In this document: piece by piece, positions 1-39,800 of the stretch
Position numbering within the stretch: position 1 is the stretch's first letter
Layout of the letters: each line of letters begins with the position of its first letter
Source: Eleginops maclovinus
Lineage: Eukaryota; Chordata; Actinopteri; Perciformes; Eleginopidae
NCBI RefSeq assembly: GCF_036324505.1
Contig: NC_086357.1
Coordinates: 16,970,293 to 17,034,292, forward strand
DNA: 64,000 nt
Reading direction: 5' to 3'
Notes under the pieces: model-generated
Database searches by the model: none
What the model was told of the DNA's origin: nothing
Seen by the model: only the letters and a program-made list of their open reading frames with translations
Position numbers and translations under genes: made by a program

Positions 1-3000
1 TAGAACCAGTTCTCAATGCAATGCTCCCTGGAGAGCTATTGTGTCTGTCTTGCAGGAAGGCCTGTATCTGCAAAGCCTCTCAGTGTTGAATTACAGATGC
101 AGGATCAGCGGTCTGTTCCCAATTCAACTTGTGATCCAGGAGTCGATCAACAGATTTCATATCCAAAAACCAGCTCTGCAATGCCAAGCTACGTATAATA
201 TTTACAAAAGAAAGAACGGGAAATGTATTGCTGAAATAATGGATTAATGATATTTTATGGAATTTAACGAGCTTTAAAGGTTTTACATTTTTCACGAGAT
301 AAAGGAGTAGATTAAGTAAAACCAGAAATCATTTGAAATACACAACTCCTCCTCTTGTCATGACAGGCATTTATTATGTAAAATAAGACCATTTAGCCAA
401 TTCCCAGACTGGATCTTTAAGCTTTGTTGGAAACTGTCATACTGCTTTTTTAAGCAAACACTGACTCACCTCCAAAGGCTTGGTGAAATGCCAACTTAAA
501 CATATATTAAGACGTGGCATACTGAACCAGCAGCATGATGCAGAGAACTCTTGACTGCTTTAACAGGTGTGGGGAGAAAGAAAAAAAAAAAGGTATAATT
601 GCTGTTGCCCTCTGTAATTACAATGTCTAAATGATGTTGAGGCGAGACTTGCCCTGCAAGTACACAGTTTGAGAGGGATAATGAACTGTGGTGATGATAG
701 CTTTCAAAAAGGTTTGCGCTTTTTCACAGATCATTAAATCATTTTAAAGTATAGTTCAAAGCTGCATCCTAACTTATTACATCTTCATGGTATGACAAGT
801 TGAACTTGGGCATTTGTTTCTTTTGACAATGTCCCTCTTCCTTTCTTATTGCTATCGTGTGAGAACTGAATTCTATCCAAAACTATTCATATTTGTTGAA
901 ATCAACAGTAAATATTTTGAAGTTTGTTAGTAAACGGAAAATAAAATGTAATCTGAGTTGCAGTCATCACGAATATCACTTTGTAATAAATATGACTCTG
1001 TTATCATCAAATATATCTGAAATAAAACGTTTGTGTCAACATTTACTTGATGCTTTTTATTATTAAATAATTGAATTGTGGGGGGAAAAGGATTGCAATA
1101 GCAGAACATGGCCACCTGTTGTCAGTCAATTCCTACCAGCTATTTTCATTTTTGTACCCATATGTCACTTTGGATAAACTTGATGCCTAAAAATATGTTT
1201 TTTAAGTGCAACTACTAATTACTTGGACAGTTTCCACTACTCTTCCCCTCACATTGGGATTGACACTGACATCTTGCTTGAGACACCCAATGAATTATGT
1301 GGTTTTTAATCTGTGCTTCAGGTAATAATCATGCATACAGGTGTGGGTCCATTGTAAGCCGTGTGTCTCATCGGGAACAAACCCAAGCCTGATCATGCAG
1401 GGATTTCATGTTGGCAACGTGTGTGAACCTACCTGGGGTTGAAGCAACGCCCAGAAGCAGAGTCTTAAACCTTGTAGGCCGGGGCTGTTTGCTGACTGTG
1501 CACACTTGAATAGCACAAAACGACAGGGGGGTAATTGGTGTAGAATCCCATTCAGTCACATTCTTTGGCATGGAATTTACCTTAAGAGGTTTGAATAAAG
1601 ATCAAAATATATTTTTTTCATGCACAAGAAGGAGAAACCAAATCATCAGAGTTGTTTGTGTTTTTGTGTTTGTTGTTTCAGTTTCTGTAGATACCAATCC
1701 TCCCTTTGTTTATTTTTTCATGGTGGCTATTGCTGTTCTTAACTAAACAGTACCGTCTCTGTATAACACAAGCAAGCAGCTGCTACTTAAAAAGGATCAC
1801 TTGATGTATGCTGGAGGATTTATTTTTGGAATGACCTACCTGATTCAGAGTGTGTATAACACAGAAGGCCTTTATGTGGTTGGTACATATTGCATCACTA
1901 GTGCGTTATGTACTTTGGCAATACAAGACCGTAATAAGTAAATATCAGAACATCTTGGATCATTACTTGAATCAAATAAGTCATCTATCCAAGTCAAATC
2001 TCTTTTACTCTACTCCCTCCCACACAGATCCACAATAACACACAGCAAATGGCTAATAAGAGACACAGAGGGACCTGCTGAGTGCCTTTGTCTGTCTCCC
2101 ACATCTTACCTGTCTTTGTGATAAATTAGACACATCTGGCGTTTCCCTCGAGGCCACTGGCCACTGTGTGTGCTTGCCAAAAGCTTCGTCCTGCTTTTGC
2201 TCAATCTTTCATCCATGCTACCTTCTTCCCCCAAAGGAAGAAAAAACTGGTATTCTGTGTTTTACCGTATGAATCTCAAGAATGTTCCTTACCTGAAATG
2301 TTGCGAATAACATAACCCTTGCAATACCCCCCACAAATTTTTTGAAGTAGGCTGATTAGAAAAATAAATGTTCGTATAATCATATTTATTACCTTAGAAC
2401 AATCGCATCTGAACTTAAAATGAAGCAAGAAGATCAGGCTTTCTCTACAAGGAGATGCTCAATGGTTGCTCTCTGACAAACAATCTCTTTTTTTTCTGGT
2501 TGGAAAACATATGAAAAGTCAACTATTTGTGACACCTTTCTGAAAAAGACTCTAAACGTTTTGTGACAGGGTAACTTGAGGGTTATTATGTTGAAGAATC
2601 GTGCCTTTGAGCAGAACCTGTGTCTAGGGTTAAGTGCTTTGAGCTGAGACTGTAGGGTCCAGATGAGTCTGCTTATAGTGTCTCCTTAATGTTAAACCAC
2701 ACGCTCCACACAGCTCCACATAGCTGTGGAACGATCTGCAGTGTGATAGCTGTGATATATAAAAAGTGCCTGCTCTGCTCAGTTCTGGTGAATTTTGCAC
2801 AAACCAAACAGAGTTAATTTCATTGTATATATAAGAGCAGATGTTAAAGAAAAAATGTCTTGGTTAAAAATCTGCACGTCTCTCTTCATGCGCTTTCCTT
2901 TTTATCTTGCATAATCATGCCCTAACTGCAATACTACTTCTGGTTGGCTGCTCATTATTTTTATGCAGCAACGGAAACAAGCGACTGTTCTCCGGCAATA

Positions 3001-6000
3001 AGGCCCAATGTCTTTCTCTTTTTCTGCCTTTTCCTTCCATCTGTGTTTACCGTACTTATACTGTACTTATCAGCATCATTATAGAGTTCTAATCCACTAT
3101 CACAGGGCGGAAGTGGTGAAAGCAACTATATCTCGTTTTAGAGGGTGAAATTATAGGATTTTCACAGAAATTCTCTGATCACTGCGGTTTAAGAAAAGCT
3201 ATATGCTCAATTTGAGTCTTACAGTGCTGGCATGCTATTGACATGAGGTTATGGGGGTAAAATCAAATTATTCATGCACATACTGTATGTACGCTTACTG
3301 TAGCCTACATAGGAAGGCGAGTCAATATAGTGTTTAACTGCATAGCTTGCACCGATAAGAAAATCAGTGGGGAGCCTATGCCAATACTTATTTAAATCAA
3401 GTCTCCATATATTTGCAGCTTGTGTGTGTGCCTAGCTATATTGCGATTGTGTGAAAGTAGATACAAACTGGCAAACTCATCCCATTAATTCAACTTCCCA
3501 CAATCCTCATTTACATATTACAAATCAAAACATTAAGGAAGTATTTCTGCAGCATTTTTGCTTCCTCACAAAACCTACACTGTAACGAAAGCAACTGAAC
3601 TAGCGGCAGACCACACACTGCTGCAGAAGAAATAGCCATGTTGGGTAAGTGAACACCAGGGGCAAAGTGTTTATTTGGTCCATGTAAAGAAACAGTACCA
3701 TTACATTGACAGGCTCATCAATATTCATAAGGTTTCTTCTCAGGCAAAAAAAAGTCACACATCTGAATATAGAAATGGAAATTACAAATGCATGAGATTT
3801 TTTAATATTACCACCTAGCATCCAACCCTCCTTCTCTCAGTCACTCTCTCCTGCTACCTAATCCCCATCTTCTCAATGCTTCGTTTCCTCTTTCCCTCGT
3901 GCTTTCTTTTTGTGTCAATCTTACTCATTTTGTTATACCCCTCCCTCTCTTTCTTAGTCTAATTGCCTATCTCACTCTCCAGTACAGTCATTCCTCTGTG
4001 GTAATGTGACTGACGCTCGGTTTGTTACAGTTGCTTATTTTTAAACGTCCATCATTCCTGATACCTTGTTCTACTGTTTAGACATGTCAAACTTATAACA
4101 CAAGCAATCCAACCTCATATATTCTTTTGATGGGGCAGGGAATACTGTCCATAAGCATTATTTGAGTAAGTATCTTGCTGTTGGTCAAGATTATTAACTA
4201 TATTGAATTGTAAGTCTACAAGAGAACTGCCTGCTTTGATTGTCACATCCCAACGGTAACCAGACAATACATTAAAACGGATTGGGCGCATCTGATGCAT
4301 TTAACTTCATTTGCCGCATTATTGGCTACAGATATTGATTTTTCTTTCATGATATGGAGATTCATTCACACGGAAGTGGCCATCTTATCCCTGATAACTT
4401 TTTAACCTTGAAAAATATGCATGCCCAGGCAGCACTGAAAGTGTGTTGTGTACAGGACTAAATTGATGAACTGGCAAGCATTAGCATAGTTTGAGTGTTC
4501 CCTTAGGGAGGGCTGGTAGCCCAATGCAGTTTACGCTGCTTGCTAGTGTTTGTGAGCGTGCATGTGTCAATGTGAGTGCGAGGGTGCGGGAGAGACACCT
4601 ACTCTGTGTTTGTGTGTGTGCTCGCAGCCCCTCTTGTGCAGGTGGGTGGATGCATGTAAGCCTGTCAAGAGCACTTGGAGAGGAGCTGCCAAGGTGAAAG
4701 AGATACTGACCCTGGCCACCTGTCCCTGACACCCACCTCACAGCTCTCTCTCTCTCTTTCTCTACCCGCCCTCAGCCTCCCACAGTCCTCCCTTCACACA
4801 CAGCCATTGCTCTTTACACAGGTGATTGATTGAGCCAGATAGCCCAGGCATTTAAGGCTAAAGGGGGAGCAACAAGGAGTGTTAGGGGATGAATGGCCGA
4901 GTGGCAGGGCCTCTGTCCTGGCTTAGTCAGGTCTGACAGAGAAACAAGCAGACAACACCTGCATCCGGCTTTGACGTCACCTGGCTAATGTGTCGTAGTG
5001 AGGTATGCCCCAATCCATCAAAACCCAATAACAGCTCAGCACTGAGCTGCCTAACACAGACTTTCCTTGCTATTCAGATTTAATCACGCACCATTAATAG
5101 CAGTGATTCACGCCTGAGTGAAATGATACACGGTGATTTCATATGAAGGTGCAGATGAAAAATCTCGTCAGAGAGTTAACATGCCAGGACAAGTTTGAGA
5201 GGGGTTCAGATGAATAGTTTTTGCAACACAAGCCTCATTTTTCCTGTTTTTCTCTTATAGAGGAAGAAGTTTGTCTGTCAACTACAAGTCATGGGGATTT
5301 CCGTTGACTTTTTTTCTTTTCCACCTAGTTGCCAAGCTTTAAGGGCCTTGTTGACATGAAATTGGGTGAATCCTTGCCGGATGAAAGGGAATACCTTGTC
5401 TGGTTGCAGAACAACACAGGGTTGGTGCCGCTTTCAAAAGTGCACAGACTTGGCATGAAAATGCCCCCCCCACACTCAGCCCTCTGTGTTTATGCTTCTC
5501 TGAGACTTGTGAAAATAAACACTCTCCCTGGCAGCTGAAGCACTGTCAGCTCACTGCCACATAACGATTAAACACATTTTTGGGAATCATTGTAGAGGGT
5601 ATAAATCCTTAAAGGAGGGAGAGTTTTAAAAGGGGTATATAAACAAAAAATGGAGCCATTTCCTGGGTTACCAAAAACAAAAGCTTGACATCTTTAAAAG
5701 AAAAATACGTTTCCATTATGTAATGACTTGTTTCTATTGTTACTTGTCTGCTGTAGTCAAACTGGAATTAAAAATGTTCATACATATAATAAACAGCGTG
5801 TGCACTTACTGTAGGACGAGAAAAACCTTTGTGGCAAGCAGCACATTATCCATGCAAGTCATGTGATTTATACTAGTTCTAAACTCATCTTTCAAAGGTG
5901 GAAAGCATTGCTTTCTGCCCTCCGATCATTCATTCTTTATTCAATCAGGTAATCCAATAAACTGCCATGATGGGCTCAAAGAAATTGACGTCCTACCTCT

Positions 6001-6825
6001 ATGGTAAATTAACTTAACTGTGCAAATGTAAATAGATAACTCCAAATGTGATTAATTGAATTGTAATTTTTGAGCTAAGCTTTGGGACAACAAATTATTT
6101 AATGGAGTTTTGCAAATGTCAAATGCATATTGTCGTGTTTATTGGGATTCAAAGCCATCTCCTAACTGTGGAGCAAGGAGTTGCTATTCTCACACATTGC
6201 ATAATCTTAGTCATACAATATGTTATTTACTTACAAATTATTGTGTCTCTTAGATTAAAAAAATAGCCTAAGTGACCTTTTAATTAACTGGTGTAACTCT
6301 TTAAAAAAACCAGTGATCAAATAATATTGACAGAGAATGCTAACCTATGTACTGTATTTGCCATGACATGTAGTCATGCTTTCAATACTGAGTTAAGTAT
6401 TCAGACCCTTAGCTCATCAAGACACAGATTATACAGCATATGATAATAGATATATATCAGCACTGCATCTGTCTAGCTGAAAATCTACATTTCAGCAATT
6501 AGGCTGATCGAAATCTATTGCATGTGTTGTACGAGTGCATAGGTCAAAACACTGCTTAGACAAAACAAAGACAAAACTGATATTGATAGCTTAGTTCTTT
6601 GGCTCTTAGTAGAACCGAGGAGCTCCTACTTAATTCTGCAGCTTCACAGAATAGTTGCCCGGGAAGAGAATGTTCACCCACATACATTTAGATTGTTCAG
6701 GGGATATAATCAGATCACCAGTGAGTCAATCCACAGAGGCAAGTACTTTGCTCAAGGGTGCCCCAACTATAGATGCGTTTACCCAGTCCAGAAATTCCTC
6801 ATATGATCTAGATTCAGTCTAATGA
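1..6825. other. Noncoding DNA, no gene recognised
   Basis: No ORF here has a recognisable domain or credible exon pattern; all frames are broken at roughly random intervals. Simple-sequence content is small: an A-run at 581-591, a pyrimidine-rich stretch around 3821-3970, a CT run at about 4744-4765 and a C8 run at 5464-5471. A GT-rich, G-rich patch lies around 4545-4620. Near 6393-6410 a phrase resembling Tc1/mariner terminal sequence (AAGTATTCAGACCCTT-like) occurs without a partner end, too little to call an element. The stretch could be intron or intergenic DNA. Confidence 0.6.
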
Positions 6826-6833
6826 CTTTCATC
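6826..6833. repeat. Left target-site duplication of hAT element (imperfect)
   Basis: CTTTCATC lies immediately outside the left inverted repeat. The matching octamer on the right is TTTCCATC, so 6 of 8 positions agree and both differences are C/T transitions. Eight-base duplications are the hallmark of hAT insertion. The two differences suggest an old insertion or methylation-driven decay. Confidence 0.7.
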
Positions 6834-6847
6834 TAGGGCTGAACGAT
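6834..6847 (+). repeat. Left terminal inverted repeat of hAT
   Basis: TAGGGCTGAACGAT matches the reverse complement of 10067-10080 perfectly over 14 bases. Beyond this the two ends diverge, but both carry an A/T-rich stretch followed by an AAATTGCAG/AAATCGCGA-like block, so the original inverted repeat was probably longer. Confidence 0.9.
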
Positions 6848-7330
6848 TTTAAGAAAAATTTGAAATTGCAGGGTAAGGTGCAGAAGAACAACAACAAAAA
6901 TCAATAAATCTTCCCCTTCATCCCTTCAGAGATTTTTGGCCAAGAAAACCAACATGTCAACCTTTGCTGGCTTCAGACTTGCACGCTGACATGTGACAAT
7001 ATTGCCACTGGCACTGAACAGTCTCCCTGATGGTGCACTCGTTGCTGGTATGCAAAGGTACTTACGAGCCAACTTGCTAAGCCATGGGAAGTTGACATTG
7101 TGCACTCTCCACCAGGCCAGTGGATCTTGCTCTCCATCAATGGTAGGAGTTATGAGGTAGTCGTCCAGTTCTGCTTTAATGGTATCCTCCAACTGCACAG
7201 TAGAGGAAGCAGGGACCGCCTTGGTCTTGAAAAAGCTGCCCAGTGACCGCTTTCGCTTTGTAGAGGTGGATGGTGGTTCTTCTTCTGCACTCAGGGGCAT
7301 GGGATGGGTTGTGACACAAGCCCTCTGCTC

Positions 7331-7500
7331 CTGCAACACACAGTAATAAGAGGCATCAATGTTTTGCTATCAGCTGTGATTAAGACCAACAAGGCATTTT
7401 GTCTAAAAGTGTAAAATGTCAGTAGAGTATAGTTCAAAAATAAAAAACACAAATACAAATTTGTTTTATTTTGAAACAACAAAGAAAAAGGAAAGCTTAC
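7331..7500 (-). other. hAT transposase intron 2
   Basis: A 170-bp phase-0 intron. On the minus strand it opens with GTAAGC after CAA AAG and closes with a pyrimidine-rich TGTGTTGCAG before GAG CAG. Reading through the donor would add a hydrophobic tail before a stop, so splicing is needed to join exon 2 to the hATC region. Confidence 0.85.
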
Positions 7501-8430
7501 CTTTTGTGCCACCTGTTCCATTTCCATCTTCACTCTGTCTTTGATGTATGGGACATTCTCTTCACTTATGTAGCTCTTCTTGAATCTTGGATCAAGGAAG
7601 GATGTGATGTCCAAGAGCTCCTGTGTCACTGGGTCGCTGTATTTCTCTTCAATGTAGTGGAGAGCTCTTGATTTGATCTCCTTGGTGAGATTCGTGTCCT
7701 GGTCAGTTTCAGCAAGCGTTGCTGTTCTGAGGAGATGTAGCACTGGCTTCAGGTATGACACGCTTACGTAGTCCTCACCTGAGAGGGCGTCTGTGAACTC
7801 CTGAAGAGGACCGAGGGCATTGTTTACAGATTCAAGGACATCTGTGTCTTGCCAAGTGGGGACCAGGTGCCACGTCTTCCTGTCTTCAGACAGAACCTGG
7901 CACAGTGCCTTGCTCTGCTCCAACACCCTCCCAATCATTTTCTGCCGGGAGCCCCATCGTGTCGGACATTCAGTGACCAGTGACTGTTGAGGTAGGTTCA
8001 AGTCTTGCTGTGCCTGTTTTAGTGCCGCCTTCTTCTTCCAGCTGTGAGTGAAGACCGCAACCAGCTGCTTGCAAAGTCCTGTGGCCCGTTTGATTCTTTG
8101 CTCATCTTTGACAGCATTTTCTGGGGGAAAACATTACATGTATTACAGTATGAAAAGCCATAAGGATAGCTCATAACACAGTATTCATAACATACCATTG
8201 ATTACATCTGTTGTCATGTATTTAGTTCAATGACGTTTTTTTAGCAGCAGACTTCAGGTGGTACTACCACAGTAAGCTATTGCCCATAAATTAATTTGTA
8301 ATTGGTATTTAATGTACAAGCAATTAATATGCTTCTTAGATATTCCACTAAAAACCAAAAAATCATTTAATCCGTATAGTGGCATCAGCTGATGTTGCAC
8401 CACCCTGACATGTGCTACTACTAAAACAGT

Positions 8431-8484
8431 TAGCCGTTTATTGTACCAAAAACACGCTAGCTGTTTATTTTACCAAAAACACGT
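8431..8484. repeat. 27-bp tandem duplication inside hAT intron 1
   Basis: Two adjacent 27-bp units, 8431-8457 and 8458-8484, share the core TTTACCAAAAACACG-like text and match at 24 of 27 positions. The few differences imply the duplication is not brand new. Confidence 0.8.
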
Positions 8485-8544
8485 TTCCCCCTCGCACCGA
8501 AACACACATTACATGGCCTCACTAATCCCTAATCCTTAAAACGT

Positions 8545-8669
<125 letters not shown>

Positions 8670-10058
8670 TAAATCAGCAAAATTACAGGTCATTGACCCA
8701 TTAGTAAGGGCTTCAAAAATAGGGGAGACCGCCTTTCATCTCTCTGTTCCTTGGCAATCCGCAGTTAAACAGAAGCAAGCAGTATTGGGAGGTTTCAAAG
8801 TTTACCGATGAAAGGGTTCATTTTTCTCCCTAGGATAAACAGTATGTTAAAGTAGCATTGCGCTAACAGTTGGTCAGCTAACGACAGCTTGACAACAAAC
8901 TTCTCGGCGCTTCGTCCCGAAATAATACGAACTCTCTCACTTGCAGTAACCTTGTAAACATACACACTCGCACAAACACACATTCTTGTACTTACCAATT
9001 GCAAGATGCAGCCTGTGTCCGAAGCACTGCAGTCTGGTCCATTGGTTAAGTCCCATTGCTTTGACCATATTTGAATCGTTGTCTGTTGTTATGCACGTTG
9101 GGCCTCTTCTTTTAGACCCCAGTTGGCCAAGCACTCCTTCAGCCCCATGGCAATATTCTCCCCGGTATGGTCAGTGGGGAAGTATGCTGTCTGCAGGCAG
9201 CGGCTACACAACTCGAAGTTGGCGTTGACGAAATGCACGGTCAAACTCATGTAGGGCTCGGTCGTTCTGCTTGACCACAGATCAGTAGTTGACGCATCAA
9301 ACTCAGTGTTTTCCAGCTCATTTACAACTTTGGCCTTACATTCTGCGTAGAGCTGTGGGATGGCAACTTGATTGAAGTATGTGCGGGAGGGCAGAACATA
9401 CCTCTTATCCATTGTGCGTAGCAAACGTTTAAATGCGTCTTTGGTCACGGTGTTTACAGACACCATGTCCTTCGATATGTAAGTCGTTACGGCAATGGTA
9501 ATCTCCTTGTGTCTTCGGCTAGTTCTTTCATGAGGCGTCACACTGGCGAACAATGATGTTATTGTTGGCTGTTTGGCCGAAGTATCGCTGCTGCTTGATG
9601 TTTCACAGTTCTTTTTCGCCATGCACTCATCATACAAGTTCAGGTGGTGAATTCTCAAGTGGCGATGTAAATTAGTGGTATTGCCAGCCGATGTAGCCAC
9701 TTTTACACGACATGTTTGGCACAACACCTGTTTCTGGTGTTCATCAGTGGCCTCAAATCCAAAATACTGCCAAATGACCGACGTGCTGTTTTTCTTTGCT
9801 GTTAATTTCGTCGGCTCCGCTTCTGCTCCTGCTTCAGCCATGCTTGAAATTGAATGACGAGCTACACACTGATTGGGGTGGCGAACACGTCATCTGGTCA
9901 CGCGCAGCCTGCAGCTTTCTGATCGGTAGCTGACACAGAGCCTTGGGCATTCATGTGAAATTATTGACGAAATTATTATTATTAATATGCACCAAGCAAA
10001 AACCGCAGCTTTGACGATCCCAAAATCGTGTTGTCTGAGATCGCGATTTTCGGTCCAA

Positions 10059-10072
10059 AACGATAGATCGTT
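10059..10072. repeat. Subterminal palindrome at right hAT end
   Basis: AACGAT-AG-ATCGTT is a 6-bp inverted pair with a 2-bp spacer overlapping the right terminal repeat. The left end carries AACGATTTT without the second arm. Subterminal short motifs of this kind are typical transposase-binding candidates in hAT elements; binding is inferred, not shown. Confidence 0.6.
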
Positions 10073-10080
10073 CAGCCCTA
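10067..10080 (-). repeat. Right terminal inverted repeat of hAT
   Basis: ATCGTTCAGCCCTA is the exact reverse complement of the 14 bases at 6834-6847 and abuts the right target-site duplication. Confidence 0.9.
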
Positions 10081-10088
10081 TTTCCATC
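10081..10088. repeat. Right target-site duplication of hAT element (imperfect)
   Basis: TTTCCATC, matching the left copy CTTTCATC at 6 of 8 bases. Confidence 0.7.

Positions 10089-13251
<3,163 letters not shown>

Positions 13252-13286
<35 letters not shown>
13252..13286. repeat. (TG)n microsatellite, short
   Basis: 35 bp of uninterrupted TG repeat. Confidence 0.95.
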
Positions 13287-23475
<10,189 letters not shown>

Positions 23476-23502
23476 CACACACACACACACACACACACAC
23501 AC
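23476..23502. repeat. (CA)n microsatellite, short
   Basis: 27 bp of uninterrupted CA repeat. Confidence 0.95.
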
Positions 23503-36811
<13,309 letters not shown>

Positions 36812-36831
36812 ACACTAAAAGCTTTTAGTGT
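36812..36831. repeat. Perfect 20-bp palindrome
   Basis: ACACTAAAAGCTTTTAGTGT is its own reverse complement over all 20 bases. It lies within AT-rich noncoding sequence, with no second copy noticed nearby. Confidence 0.9.
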
Positions 36832-39800
36832 GAAGCAAAACAAGTTCAGTTACATGTAGTATTTTGGTCTGTGTGTTTAAACATGTGTGGTGATCATCTA
36901 TCACTTTCACTGTATTCCAGCTACAATAAGGTATGATCTTAAATGTCCACCATGTAATGACTTACAGGTGTTATCCTCCATGTGTATTGCTTCACTATTT
37001 CCCTTGAACTACTTTGTCCTTCATTTTTCCAAAGCAAATTGCTTCACTTTTTGACCCAACACTCTTTGCACTGGACAAGTGTTGAAGATTATCCCCAATT
37101 AGCGGGACAGCTTTGCCAGTAACAAGCTCTCTCTTTCTGTCATCAGACAGTGTGTCATCGTCACTGCCCACCGCCACAGCGCCGGACACCCTCTGATGTG
37201 CTGTCATCTGCTAGGTCTGTCAGTGTTACAGCAACCAGTTGTATGTCTAAGCTTCTGCCAACGCGACACATGCCTCTGTCACAGTATCATTTGTAGCTCT
37301 CATTTTTCTTTGCAGCATTTACTCCTCCATGCATCAGCTCCTGTCTTAAGCTTTAACTTTCTCCTCCTCCCCACATCTCTGTTATGCCTACATCTCCTGT
37401 TAGTGATAATTGGGTTGATTTCTTGCATCCCTGCTTATTTTAAAGAACAGAAAAATAAACTGCTATAGAACCTGGTTTAAAGGATCTTGTGCCGGCATGC
37501 AAAGCAAACTACTTTCATAAAAGCGTGATAGTTTGATTTGAAAGCTTGAAAGCATTTTACCTACTTCTAAGAATTCCTCCACACTGTCAGTTACTTTTAG
37601 ATCAGGGGTTTATATGTTAAATATACTGTATGTACTGTATATGATGTCCACACTATGTGTAGTCTGCCCTGCTCAATGTCTCTTTGGTAGGTGAGTTGAA
37701 CCAAAAAATATCCATGTGTAAAGGGCTAAGCTTATGTATAGGTGTTATATCACTTGAATCCTGTTTGAACTTTGCTGGTGTATTAAAACAGGAATCATAA
37801 CTATGTTTAGGGAGTTACATTCATTCTTCTTCACTGGCATTAATTAATTTCCTCCATCGTTATGCAGAGTACTGCAGCACTGTACTAGATTGTTTTCTTG
37901 TTCAACTTGATCTGGCAGCAATGTTAAATGCAAAACTGTAAGTGACCACATACCACTTCACCCATTTACAGGGTTAACTGTAAATCACAACCATCAAATG
38001 GGTAGTTTTGGTGGAGATTAAGCAGTGTATATGTTGTGTAACAGGTAAAGTAAAAATACATATTTGTTTACTGCCATGGAATACATCTCGTGGCTCTATG
38101 AAGGCTCAGTAAGGCAATTAGGGGCCTCCACCAATGCAACAGATCTGCTTGCAACTTACTGTAACTGGCATTTAAAATTAAGTAGTGCCTTGATCACATT
38201 ATCATGCTATTTTAATGATACTCCCCTATAGTCTGGGCCAAGTCACTAATGATCAAACTGTAACTGTACATAAACACATAAAAACATTGCACTTAATGAC
38301 TAGCTGAGCTGCTTTTGAGGGTTTATACAACCTCGCTAAACAGATACTGTCGCCATTTCTCACGAAACAAGGAGAAGCTAATTATTTCAGCATTGTGCCA
38401 GGAAAACGTCTGCTGCATGGGTGTTCACAGTATGGGTGCTCCTTTGATGTCGCAAATCTGTCCACTCTTCAGCCTTAGAATCCAGACTGCTAATGATATT
38501 TAGCTCTGGGTGGCTTAGTCATTCTTCAGCACACTTGTATGATAAGGCAACCATAGGACAAACAGGTTGGCCTTACACACCTGCCAAAAAACACTTATTC
38601 ATCACATGCACCTTTTGATCAATCTCGAGACAGTATATTTTGGGATATTGTGCAGCTAAGCTTGTTTGACTATTACTGAGACTATACATGTTGACTCCAG
38701 CTTCTGGGTTCATATACATACAACTTACAGTGCCAATTGCACACATACAGTGTACAAATGGCAAATGTGTTGCAAGTTTAATCTTACAAAGTGTGGGATG
38801 TTTCCACCTGGAGAACCAGTTGTAGCACCTGGTCTCGACTGTGCTGTGCTCTGCAATGTGCTTTGTAAAGTGACACTTAAAGGATGTCTGTGAGTTTCCC
38901 ATCCTGTCAGAGCCAGAAGTCCTCTTGAGACTCAAGTACCAACACGTATTTCACACAACCACCCAAAATAACCCCAGCAGGTTGGCAAGGTCCACCCCCA
39001 CCAAGCAGCGGCCTGCCATTTAAAGGGAACAATACGACATAGTAACAACACAAATACTCTCAAGTTATTTTTCCATTAGCTGCCAAAGCTTTAAGAAAAC
39101 CTTTAAACATGTTCTGTTGTCTATCTCTCTAAGAATATATTTTTTTATATTATTCAAAACTGCTGCTGAGAATTGGCGCACTGGTGGATGGCAGTATTTT
39201 GAAGTGATACTACAAATGTATAATCAGTGCCGTCAGCTTAGAGTGGCTTTGTATCACATTAGCCAGTGGCAAAAAAAAAATCACGCTTTTCCAGGGTTAT
39301 TCTTTGGCTTTTGTATTGTACTGGCTGCAGGCAAGGGGACTGCCGTCTTTTCAGCTTGCTGTTCAGCCTCTCAATTGAATTACTCTCATGTTTTATCCCT
39401 CACTGTTCCCCGCTTGTAATGAAATTAATGCCACTTTAATTTGCATCACACTCTTGTTAAGTCTCAGGGTGCAGAATAAATGTGGCATTGTTTGACTGCA
39501 GGACACGCCGGAGAACAACACAGGCTTGAAAGTGTGCGCGCTTACTGACTTGTAAATGGATCTTATAAAGTGTCTTTTGGGGATGCTGAAATTGCTTCAG
39601 AACTGTGGTCAGCCATTCTTTTTTCTTTTCTTCCTAGCTCCAATGGTTTCATCATTTGTCCGTTATTATCCAAAGTGTTACTATAAGCCTTTTTGCAGAA
39701 TTGAAAGTTTGGTGGTGCATGCTTCACTAAAGGAGTATGATATACCCCAAACTCAGTGTCAGGTGATCTACTGAATCATTCAGAGTGAGAATCAATGATA

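Noticed and set aside
6393..6412. Tc1/mariner-like terminal phrase (AAGTATTCAGACCCTT)
   Set aside because: No matching inverted end, TA duplication or transposase fragment found nearby.
8937..9134. Apparent separate 65-codon gene starting MLGQLGSKRRG
   Set aside because: It is the shifted-frame continuation of hAT transposase exon 1 reading into intron 1, not an independent gene.
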